5,511 nt of DNA from Bacteroidales bacterium. GTDB lineage: Bacteria; Bacteroidota; Bacteroidia; Bacteroidales; UBA7960. Below the pieces are notes generated by a model, which made no database searches, had not been told where the DNA came from, and saw only the letters and a list, made by a program, of their open reading frames with translations. Below, in pieces: positions 1-5,511 of the stretch. Within the stretch, counting starts at the first letter, position 1. Every line of letters starts with the position of its first letter. The stretch spans positions 1 to 5,511 of the forward strand of contig SLNU01000130.1 in NCBI GenBank assembly GCA_007132865.1, in the 5' to 3' direction. The position numbers were made by a program, and so were the translations under genes.

Positions 1-443
1 AGACAGGCAATGAGTTGCTGATACTGGACTCCAGCAATGAGGGGGTGGCTATACGGGAGGTTACCAGGTTGTCCAATCTCCACGCTGTTTCGCTATTGCT
101 TGGGTTTTCCGCTTACCGGATCAACAGAGATCAGGCAGACATCCTGTCGGTTTTTTCCTATGCCATGGAGCAGCTCGGCAAACCATATGATTACGACCTG
201 TTGCTGGACGACAGCAGGGCGGTTTATTGCTCGGAGCTGTTGTACCATGGATTGAACCGGATAGGGATAGAACTTTCCCTGTCAGAACCGGTCGTTGGCC
301 GGAACGTGGTTTCTCCCAACATGGCTGTGGAGTACATCCAGCTGTTCGGGATTCCTGCCGGGGAATTTACCAGGGTACTGCTGCTGGAGAAGGAAGATGG
401 CAAAATTATTAACCTGGTATCGGACCATCTCTCCATGGATTAA
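1..443 (+). CDS. Permuted papain-like cysteine amidase/peptidase (YaeF/YiiX, NlpC/P60-related), 5'-truncated by window edge
   Basis: The reading frame is open to the left edge (the first visible codons give TGNELLILDSSNEG), so the true start lies outside the window; the TTG at 15 is not a credible start. The visible 146 residues match the C-terminal half of the YaeF/YiiX group. There is an EGVAIREV strand, then a helix ending in LGKPYDYDLLLDD, then the hallmark YCSELLYHGLN at 208-240. The Cys of that motif (codon 228-230) is the expected nucleophile. In this circularly permuted fold the catalytic His comes before the Cys, so it should be encoded upstream of base 1. Members hydrolyse amide or thioester bonds and are often envelope-associated, but the substrate here is unknown and no signal peptide can be judged. 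The stop TAA at 441-443 interlocks with the stop of the convergent S41 gene. I am fairly sure of the family and unsure of the function. Confidence 0.8.
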   Translation, partial: TGNELLILDSSNEGVAIREVTRLSNLHAVSLLLGFSAYRINRDQADILSVFSYAMEQLGKPYDYDLLLDDSRAVYCSELLYHGLNRIGIELSLSEPVVGRNVVSPNMAVEYIQLFGIPAGEFTRVLLLEKEDGKIINLVSDHLSMD

Positions 444-1465
444 CGCAACCAGTCCAGGGCCGTTTCAAGGATGCTGTCTACGCCGTGCATCTCTTCGATG
501 GACTGCATGTTTCGGCGGATGTCGACAGGAATGCCGGTTTCAATATGATCCCCTTCAGGCGTCAGGGTCTGGGTGGAGGAGAAGCGGTATTTCCAGCCAT
601 TAGGCAGTTCCCCGAACACAGGTATTCCCCCACCTCCGCCGGTCTGGTCTCCGATCAAAACGGCATGGGGCATGACCCGCATCATCTGGGCAAAAAAGCT
701 GGAAGCACTGTACGACCTCCGATTTACCACCACCACCACGGGTCCGACAAAACGCATCCCCTGCCTTGGGGCCACCGACAATGGCCGCCAATGTGAGAAG
801 TCTTCCGGACCAGGTCCGGTTTTAATCCGGTCATGGGCATAGATGTATGTTCTGTCAGCAAAGCCGGCCGCCAGGCGGCCGGCATTCTGCAGGCTTCCAC
901 CCCCGTTGTGGCGTATGTCTATAATCACTCCCTTTAAGCCTTCGGCCCGCAGCATAAGCTGATCCAGGTGTGACTGCGTGATCTCATCCCCGAAAGACCG
1001 GTAGTTTACATATAGCACAGAGTCGATCACCTGGTTCAGCAAGGGCCCCGTGATTCGGAAACTCGTCCCCAGGTAACGCTTTTCAATAATACTTTGGTTG
1101 TAATTGGGCGGATGTCCCTGGAACCATTCCCAGTTCCGGCTGCGGTCAAAGGAGCTGGTCAGGTTCACATGGCCGTCTCTCAGCTCATACAACATGTCTG
1201 ACAATAGCTTGAACAATGCCTGATCATCCATGCCTGGATGTACCTTGGTGCGGAACGTATTTCCAACGGCTACCCAGTCAATGTCTTTTACTTCAAACAG
1301 GGCATACCTTTTGTAAACATCCTCCCACAGGTATTCAAACACATTTTCCGGGTCTGCTGAAGGGTCAGGGGCCAACAGGTGTTTCTCGCACGAAAGGAAT
1401 GGCAGCGCCGACCCCAGCATGATGACATGGGTAAGAACGACCTTGAATAGCTTTTTTCTGTTCAT
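440..1465 (-). CDS. S41 family serine peptidase, lipoprotein, tricorn-like catalytic set without PDZ domain
   Basis: This is a 341-residue protein starting at MNRKKLFK. I chose this ATG over the one nine codons upstream because its first bases overlap the preceding gene's TGA as ATGA, a typical coupled junction, and because it gives a proper lipoprotein signal: the basic MNRKK, a hydrophobic stretch, then FLSC with Cys26 as the lipidation site. No acidic cluster follows Cys26, so I infer that it faces the periplasm. Family marks are LRDGH (His99), GVIIDIRHNGGG (about 179-190), SYSAS with the probable nucleophile Ser253, GDQTGGGGG (272-280) and HIETGIPVDI (Glu309). The Lys general base of Ctp/Prc-type S41 enzymes is replaced by Gly. 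The His-Ser-Glu set fits the tricorn/IRBP-like branch instead. The stretch between His99 and the core is too short and lacks a recognisable PDZ domain. It probably cleaves or binds peptides in the envelope; the substrate is unknown. A weak AGGCGGG lies just before the ATG. Confidence 0.87.
   Translation of the reverse strand: MNRKKLFKVVLTHVIMLGSALPFLSCEKHLLAPDPSADPENVFEYLWEDVYKRYALFEVKDIDWVAVGNTFRTKVHPGMDDQALFKLLSDMLYELRDGHVNLTSSFDRSRNWEWFQGHPPNYNQSIIEKRYLGTSFRITGPLLNQVIDSVLYVNYRSFGDEITQSHLDQLMLRAEGLKGVIIDIRHNGGGSLQNAGRLAAGFADRTYIYAHDRIKTGPGPEDFSHWRPLSVAPRQGMRFVGPVVVVVNRRSYSASSFFAQMMRVMPHAVLIGDQTGGGGGIPVFGELPNGWKYRFSSTQTLTPEGDHIETGIPVDIRRNMQSIEEMHGVDSILETALDWLR
863..883. repeat. Perfect 10-base inverted repeat with one central base, inside the S41 gene
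   Basis: The arm GCCGGCCGCC (863-872), a single A (873), and the arm GGCGGCCGGC (874-883) are exact reverse complements. On the minus strand it encodes AGRLAAG (residues 195-201 of the S41 protein). It could fold into a very GC-rich hairpin. There is no following U-tract, so it does not look like a terminator. Codon choice over an Ala/Gly-rich helix may explain it by chance. Confidence 0.75.
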
Positions 1466-2289
1466 AAGCCCGCCTGTATGCCCAAATACCAATTCCCCCG
1501 GCTTTTGGTCAGCCGGTGGGCACCGTCGAGCCGTGTATACCCATATTTATATCCAAGGCTCAACAGGTTACCCGTCCCAAGTTGATACTGCAGCCTGGGC
1601 CAGATCCCGATGTTCCACGCACGACCCGGGTGGAACCACTCCACCGACTGTCGAAAAACATCCAGTCCGCCAACCGTCTCCACCTCATAGCCCTTGGGGG
1701 CTTGTGATACATAGGAGGACTGCATGACAAAGCCGAGGAGCTGCATATGCGCGATTGCCTGTATTGAAAAGGAGCGCCCGAACAGGCTGAAGGGATGCCG
1801 GAACCTCGCTGCCGGCCCAAAGGATGTTACATAGTCGAAGCGGTTGTTGAAATTGTTTACCGATTCATTGTTCCTGACGCTGAATTCGTTGTTGTTTGAC
1901 CACCCCCAATGCAGGCCTTTTCCGGGTTCTTTCCCGTCATGGAAAAAATGAAAAACCATGATTCCGGCCGAATGGACATCCATGCCGCTGCCAAACCGAT
2001 TATTCAGGGAGCTCCGGGAGTAATATACATCTAGAAGGTCAGACCTAGCCTCCGTTTCCCGGATATAGGACGCATAGCCTGAGATGCCCGCTCCGGCAAA
2101 CAGCAGCGGGGAAAACCCCGGATCGCGCTCGGCCGAAACAAGCATGCCGGCACTTAGCTCCAGCCTTCGGTCTGCCTGTCCGACCCCTATAAAAGAATAA
2201 AAGAAAAACAGGGACATTAACAATATGCTCCTGGTATGAAAACCAGAATTGAAAACATTTATATCTTTAAGCTCACGCATTGCATTCAT
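1462..2289 (-). CDS. Secreted, probable outer-membrane beta-barrel protein of unknown function
   Basis: This is up to 275 residues and I do not recognise the family. It has a secretion signal at about residues 17-39: Arg20, a hydrophobic core LLMSLFFFYSFIG, and a likely cleavage after GQA (Ala39). The mature part is rich in Gly, aromatic and Asn residues, with short alternating hydrophobic/polar stretches and Asn/Gly-rich turns (for example HWGWSNNNEFSV near 127-138, RLQYQLGTGNLLSLGYKYGY near 232-251). It ends WYLGIQAGL, as expected of a small outer-membrane barrel; this is inference from pattern only. No PagL-type HxSNG motif or other catalytic signature was seen. The start is uncertain. ATGs lie at 2289, 2280 and 2217, and the best Shine-Dalgarno-like AGGAG (2228-2232) precedes the last of these, but starting there would leave a very short signal peptide without basic residues. 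It is the first gene of an operon with the S41 lipoprotein (ATGA overlap at 1462-1465). Confidence 0.7.
   Translation of the reverse strand: MNAMRELKDINVFNSGFHTRSILLMSLFFFYSFIGVGQADRRLELSAGMLVSAERDPGFSPLLFAGAGISGYASYIRETEARSDLLDVYYSRSSLNNRFGSGMDVHSAGIMVFHFFHDGKEPGKGLHWGWSNNNEFSVRNNESVNNFNNRFDYVTSFGPAARFRHPFSLFGRSFSIQAIAHMQLLGFVMQSSYVSQAPKGYEVETVGGLDVFRQSVEWFHPGRAWNIGIWPRLQYQLGTGNLLSLGYKYGYTRLDGAHRLTKSRGNWYLGIQAGL
2228..2232 (-). promoter_or_regulatory. Shine-Dalgarno-like AGGAG inside the barrel gene's assigned 5' end
   Basis: The minus strand reads AGGAG ten bases before the in-frame ATG at 2217 and four bases before an in-frame TTG at 2223. It is the strongest ribosome-binding-like sequence near this gene's start and argues that the first 22-24 assigned codons may be leader. 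Against this, an ATG 2217 start gives a signal peptide without basic residues. Confidence 0.3.
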
Positions 2290-2310
2290 TGAAGTCCAAA
2301 ATTACATTTT
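2280..2310 (+). promoter_or_regulatory. Candidate promoter for the hybrid kinase
   Basis: TTG at 2280-2282, a 20-base spacer, then TACATTTT at 2303-2310, one base off the Bacteroidota TAnnTTTG element. The expected transcript start near 2316 would give a leader of about 30 bases. It overlaps the start of the divergent barrel gene and lies opposite that gene's own -7 candidate. The match is imperfect, so this is tentative. Confidence 0.27.
2297..2304 (-). promoter_or_regulatory. Candidate Bacteroidota -7 promoter element for the barrel-S41 operon
   Basis: On the minus strand these bases read TAATTTTG, a full match to the Bacteroidota -7 consensus TAnnTTTG. The nearest upstream TTG is 16 bases away, slightly short of the usual -33 spacing, so the -33 half is weak. 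Transcription would begin near 2290-2292, almost at the first ATG (2289). This would make that start leaderless or favour ATG 2280 or 2217. This is a motif match only. Confidence 0.42.
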
Positions 2311-2331
2311 TTAAGGAAGACAAGAAGAACC

Positions 2332-2336
2332 AAGGG
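2332..2336 (+). promoter_or_regulatory. Ribosome binding site of the hybrid kinase
   Basis: AAGGG lies nine bases before ATG 2346. The in-frame TAA at 2337-2339 excludes any longer protein, so this site and ATG together define the start. Confidence 0.45.
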
Positions 2337-2345
2337 TAAATCCTG

Positions 2346-5210
2346 ATGAAGAATGAGTTCAATTCCATCCTCCATGAAAGCGAGGAGTGGTTCCGCATCC
2401 TGGCCGACTCCACCTCCACGGCCATATTTATCTACCAGGGGGAAAAATTCGTATATGTAAACCAGGCCACCACCTTTATCACCGGCTATTCCAGCGAGGA
2501 GATGCTGCAGTCCCTGAAACTGTGGGACATTGCCCATCCTGACCACCGGGAGCTGGTTATGCAGCGTGCGCTTGCCCGGCAGAAAGGGGAGGACGTCCCC
2601 TTTCATTATGAGCTGAAAATACAATGCAAAAACAGAAATACCAAGTGGCTGGATATGACCGTGGGATTCATCGACTGGAAGAGCAACCAGGCAATCATCG
2701 GTTCGGCCATTGACATCACCGAACGCAAGGAGGCAGTGGCCCGGCTGGCTGAAAGCGAAAAGGAACACCGGGCCATTCTGCAAAACCTACCGGGCTACAT
2801 TTACCGGCTCCAAATGTCGCCCGACGGCACATTGAAATACCTTTACACCAGTGAAGGGGTGCGCATGTTCGGTCTTAGCCCGGAGGAGGTGGCCGAAGAC
2901 CCGGAAAAACTCATTGGACAGATTCACCCGGATGATTATAAGGAGGTAATGGAAAGCAGCATTCTTGCGGCGGAGGAAATGAGACCATGGCATATGCAGT
3001 TCCGCATGAACTTGCCCGGCGGACGAACCATCTGGCTCGAGGCCAACGACACCCCGGAAAAGCTTGCCGACGGGACCATCATATGGACAGGATACGGCAG
3101 CGACATTACCGAAAAACGGAAAGCCGAAGAGGCCATCGCCTATGAAATACGCTTTCAGCAGCTGGTAACTGAAATATCATCCGACTTTATCCTGGTAAAC
3201 AGCCAGAACCTTAATGACAAGATCAACGCCATGCTGGAAAAGATCGGCGTGTTCTTCGAGGTGGATCGATCCTGCCTGTTCCTGTTCTCTGAAGACCGCC
3301 AGACCATGACCAACACCCATGAATGGTGCGGACCGGGGACCTCTCCGCAGATTCAGAATAACCAGAAGATGCCGCAGGAGAAATTCGGATGGTTGGTCAG
3401 CCGGATCAACAAGCCGGAAGCCGTGCACATTCCCGATGTGGAGGCGCTTCCCCCTGAGGCAGCCGCGGAAAGGGAAGAATTCAGGCAGCAGGAGATTAAA
3501 TCCCTGCTGACGGTCCCATTCTTTGACCAGGATGGGGTCAAGGGCTTCTTCGGGTTTGACAGCGTGAGGCAAACCCGGAGCTGGGAGCCTTACCATATCA
3601 ACTTTCTGCAGGTACTGGCAAACATCCTGTCGGATGCCATGACGAAGGCCTCGGCCGAGGTGGCGCTGATTCGTGCAAAAGAACAGGCCGAAGAGGCCAA
3701 CCTGGCCAAATCCCGGTTTCTTGCCAATATGAGCCATGAAATACGCACCCCGCTGAATGGGGTGATCGGCTTCAACGAGCTGCTGAAGAATACCCCCCTG
3801 AGCAAGGTGCAAAAGCAGTACCTGGACAATGTGACTACATCTGCCCATGCCTTGCTGGACACAATCAACGACATCCTGGATTTTTCCAAGATCGAGGCCG
3901 GCAAGCTGGAACTTGACCCGGTAAGGACCGACATCGTGAAGCTTTGCGGACAGGCGGCAGACATCATCAGACATCAGGCCGGTAGCAAAGGACTGGAACT
4001 GCTTCTGAATCTTCAGCCTGACATGCCCAGGTATGCATGGGTGGACCCGCTCAGGCTTAAACAAATCCTGGTCAACCTGCTCGGCAATGCCGTAAAGTTC
4101 ACCCTAAAGGGAGAAATTGAGTTAAAGGCCGGATTCCGGGAAGCAGGGAACGGGAAAGGCCTATTCAGTTTTTCGGTCAGGGACACCGGGATTGGTATAA
4201 GTAAGGTTCAGCAAGTCAATCTTTTCCAGGCATTTACACAGGCCGATGCGTCCATAACCAGAAAGTTTGGGGGGACCGGGCTCGGACTGACTATAAGCGG
4301 ACTGCTGGCCGGGAAAATGGACAGCCAAATCCACCTGGAAAGCGAGGAAGGCAAAGGCTCGACTTTCTCCTTCGAAATAGAATCTGCCCACGAGTCAGGT
4401 GAACCGGTCCCGGCAAAGGATGAGATGAAAGCCGACAGCCAGTGGGATGTGCCCGCAAACAAAGCCTTGCCCGGGAAAAAGCGCACCATCCTTGTGGCCG
4501 AGGATGCACCGATCAACATGGCCCTGGCCAGGGAACTAATCAGCATTTTGCTGCCCGGCTCGGTGGTCATCGAGGCAGTCAACGGCAATGAGGCAGTTGA
4601 ACTGACCAGGGAAAAAAAGCCCGACCTGGTGTTGATGGACCTCCAAATGCCCGAACTTGATGGTATTCAGGCCACCAGGCAGATCCGGGAGCAAGAGGCG
4701 GGCACCCGCAGACACATTCCGGTCTTTGCACTAACCGCACTGGCTGTAAAAGGACAGGAAGAGATATGCCTGGAGGCCGGAATGGATGAGTACGTGACCA
4801 AGCCAATTGACGCGAATCAGCTGATCAGACTGATTCGCAGGTATCTCCCGGATGCCCCGGATGAAGGGCAGGACTCCCTTCACTTTGACAGGCAGGAGCT
4901 ACTCGAGCGGATGGGTCAGGACAGTAACGCGGCGGGAAGAATCCTGCAAAGTGCACGCAAGCAGCTTTCCAGCTATATTTATGCACTGGCAACAGCTGCC
5001 GGGAAAAGGGAAGCAGCGGAAATCTCACGGCTTGCACATAAGATCAAGGGGGTTGCCCTGAACCTGAGTTTCCCTGTTTTGGCTGACCTGGCTCGACAAT
5101 TTGAACAATCCCCCGATATGCCGCAAGAAGCGCTTGCACACTGCCTGGAAGCCCTGCTGCAGGAGTGGGAACTCGTGCTGCAGGAGGTAGAAGAATCCGG
5201 TCTTTCCTAA
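2346..5210 (+). CDS. Soluble hybrid sensor histidine kinase: PAS-PAS-GAF-HisKA-HATPase-REC-HPt
   Basis: This is a 954-residue protein with no signal peptide or transmembrane segment, so it is a cytosolic sensor. Domains in order: PAS1 (about 12-127, ending AIDITERK); PAS2 (about 138-258, with HPDDY and ending SDITEKR); GAF (about 268-436); a charged signalling helix (about 437-456); HisKA with H-box SHEIRTPLNG, phospho-acceptor His464; HATPase_c (about 563-680) with N-box Asn581, G1 DTGIGI (613-618), F-box LFQAF and G2 GGTGLGL; REC (about 713-832) with acidic pair Glu719/Asp720, phospho-Asp765 (LMDLQMPELDG), Thr797 and Lys819; HPt (about 845-950) with His898 in AHKIKG. All phosphotransfer residues are present, so a His464-Asp765-His898 relay is expected. 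The final response regulator is not in the window and there is no DNA-binding domain. The GAF lacks an obvious bilin site, so the ligand is unknown. An in-frame TAA at 2337-2339 fixes the start at ATG 2346, with AAGGG nine bases before it. The HPt has Ser908 where Gly is usual. Confidence 0.95.
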   Translation: MKNEFNSILHESEEWFRILADSTSTAIFIYQGEKFVYVNQATTFITGYSSEEMLQSLKLWDIAHPDHRELVMQRALARQKGEDVPFHYELKIQCKNRNTKWLDMTVGFIDWKSNQAIIGSAIDITERKEAVARLAESEKEHRAILQNLPGYIYRLQMSPDGTLKYLYTSEGVRMFGLSPEEVAEDPEKLIGQIHPDDYKEVMESSILAAEEMRPWHMQFRMNLPGGRTIWLEANDTPEKLADGTIIWTGYGSDITEKRKAEEAIAYEIRFQQLVTEISSDFILVNSQNLNDKINAMLEKIGVFFEVDRSCLFLFSEDRQTMTNTHEWCGPGTSPQIQNNQKMPQEKFGWLVSRINKPEAVHIPDVEALPPEAAAEREEFRQQEIKSLLTVPFFDQDGVKGFFGFDSVRQTRSWEPYHINFLQVLANILSDAMTKASAEVALIRAKEQAEEANLAKSRFLANMSHEIRTPLNGVIGFNELLKNTPLSKVQKQYLDNVTTSAHALLDTINDILDFSKIEAGKLELDPVRTDIVKLCGQAADIIRHQAGSKGLELLLNLQPDMPRYAWVDPLRLKQILVNLLGNAVKFTLKGEIELKAGFREAGNGKGLFSFSVRDTGIGISKVQQVNLFQAFTQADASITRKFGGTGLGLTISGLLAGKMDSQIHLESEEGKGSTFSFEIESAHESGEPVPAKDEMKADSQWDVPANKALPGKKRTILVAEDAPINMALARELISILLPGSVVIEAVNGNEAVELTREKKPDLVLMDLQMPELDGIQATRQIREQEAGTRRHIPVFALTALAVKGQEEICLEAGMDEYVTKPIDANQLIRLIRRYLPDAPDEGQDSLHFDRQELLERMGQDSNAAGRILQSARKQLSSYIYALATAAGKREAAEISRLAHKIKGVALNLSFPVLADLARQFEQSPDMPQEALAHCLEALLQEWELVLQEVEESGLS

Positions 5211-5511
5211 CTCCCGCTGATAAGTCGGGAAATCTTCTCCAAAGGAACGTTGCCTGCCATCGAGGTGACAGCATCCTCATCACCAATGCCCTTGAATTCA
5301 AGGGTCATCAGCGAAGACCCGAACGGAATCTGGACATCGTACGACACCTCCCCGCCTGTCCCTTCATTTTTTTGAAGCAAAGCCCTGTAGCCGCCCACAC
5401 GGATCCGCTTCTGGTTGGAGTCGGATGCGATAAGGGGTAGGGCAAGTATTGTGTTGATGCCGGCCAGCAGCGGGGAGTCGGCCACCAGCTGCACGCTGAC
5501 CGAGGCACCTC
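5207..5511 (-). CDS. Unrecognised protein, C-terminal part only (gene open at right window edge)
   Basis: The frame stays open to base 5511 on the minus strand (GASVSVQLVADSPLLAGINT at the edge), so this is the last 100 or so residues of a longer protein. The GTG at 5494 is unlikely to be the real start. I do not recognise the family. It looks like an extracytoplasmic beta-rich domain: alternating strands such as KRIRVGGYRALLQ and EVSYDVQIPFGSSLMTLEFKGI, then a short amphipathic helix, NVPLEKISRLI, before the C-terminal SGS. No catalytic motif or membrane segment is visible in this part. Reality as a gene is supported by codon-consistent sequence over the whole stretch and by its tight end-to-end fit with the kinase gene: its TAG (5207-5209) interlocks with the kinase TAA (5208-5210). 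A competing minus-strand frame (start near 5508) is shorter and overlaps it fully. Confidence 0.6.
   Translation of the reverse strand, partial: GASVSVQLVADSPLLAGINTILALPLIASDSNQKRIRVGGYRALLQKNEGTGGEVSYDVQIPFGSSLMTLEFKGIGDEDAVTSMAGNVPLEKISRLISGS
5289..5304. repeat. Perfect 16-base palindrome inside the 3'-terminal gene
   Basis: CCCTTGAATTCAAGGG is fully self-complementary, with six-base-pair arms around an AATT centre if folded as RNA. It lies 79 bases past the kinase stop and inside the minus-strand gene (encoding LEFKG). There is no T-run after it on either strand, so it is not a standard terminator. It could be an operator-like site or chance. Confidence 0.7.

Noticed and set aside
15..17. 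TTG as the start of the YiiX-like gene
   Set aside because: The frame continues open to base 1 and the family needs an N-terminal part with the catalytic His, so the gene starts outside the window.
727..740. Short CCA trinucleotide repeat
   Set aside because: It is explained by consecutive Val codons in the S41 core beta strand, and it is too short to be a meaningful phase-variable repeat.
485..796. Plus-strand frame with a run of His residues opposite the S41 gene
   Set aside because: The His run is only the complement of the GTG codons for the Val-rich strand PVVVVVN of the S41 peptidase, so the frame is a shadow.
1462..2289. Assignment of the barrel protein as a lipid A deacylase (PagL-like)
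   Set aside because: The length and barrel pattern would allow it, but the HxSNG active-site signature is absent, so I left it without a function.
2286..2783. Minus-strand open frame of 165 codons across the divergent region and PAS1
   Set aside because: It lies opposite the conserved PAS1 domain and would cover the intergenic promoter region. There is no family signal or good ribosome binding site.
3177..4064. Long minus-strand open frame (295 codons) opposite the kinase GAF/HisKA region
   Set aside because: It is fully antisense to well-conserved kinase domains. The predicted protein has no recognisable motif and is a by-product of the codon use on the plus strand.
5212..5230. Possible hairpin terminator after the kinase (TCCCG ... 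CGGGA)
   Set aside because: There are only five base pairs around a nine-base loop and no following T-run, and it lies inside the opposing coding sequence.

Overview
The window reads as a gene-dense chromosomal stretch from a member of the Bacteroidota, with GC slightly above 50% by eye. Three signs point to that phylum. The S41-type lipoprotein peptidase carries the Gly-rich GDQTGGGGG signature common in Bacteroidota homologues. A TAnnTTTG-type -7 element (TAATTTTG) sits immediately upstream of a gene start. Shine-Dalgarno sequences are weak. No ribosomal or taxonomic marker gene is present, so the phylum assignment is an inference and no genus can be given. I see no tRNA, rRNA, CRISPR array, insertion sequence or phage gene.

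Layout. (1) 1-443, plus strand: the 3' part of a permuted papain-like (YaeF/YiiX, NlpC/P60-related) cysteine amidase, open at the left edge. (2) 1465-440 and 2289-1462, minus strand: a two-gene operon. The first gene encodes a secreted, probably outer-membrane beta-barrel protein that I cannot assign to a family. The second encodes an S41 serine-peptidase lipoprotein. They are joined by an ATGA start/stop overlap. (3) 2290-2345: a 56-base AT-rich divergent intergenic region with promoter-like elements in both directions. (4) 2346-5210, plus strand: a 954-residue soluble hybrid histidine kinase, PAS-PAS-GAF-HisKA-HATPase-REC-HPt. (5) 5511-5207, minus strand: the 3' part of an unrecognised gene, open at the right edge.

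How they fit together. The two minus-strand genes probably act together in the cell envelope, as a barrel and a periplasmic or outer-membrane-anchored hydrolase. The kinase is a complete three-module cytosolic phosphorelay (His464, Asp765, His898) that ends in an HPt domain, so it needs a separate response regulator that is not in this window. A regulatory link between the kinase and the divergent operon is possible from position alone but is not shown. Packing is tight: both convergent gene pairs overlap by exactly 4 bases through interlocked stop codons, and the operon junction is another 4-base overlap.

I do not see an obvious new defence or mobile system. The points most worth following up are the tricorn-like catalytic set of the PDZ-less S41 lipoprotein coupled to an unknown barrel, a variant HPt motif, the uncertain start of the barrel gene, and two perfect palindromes inside coding sequence.
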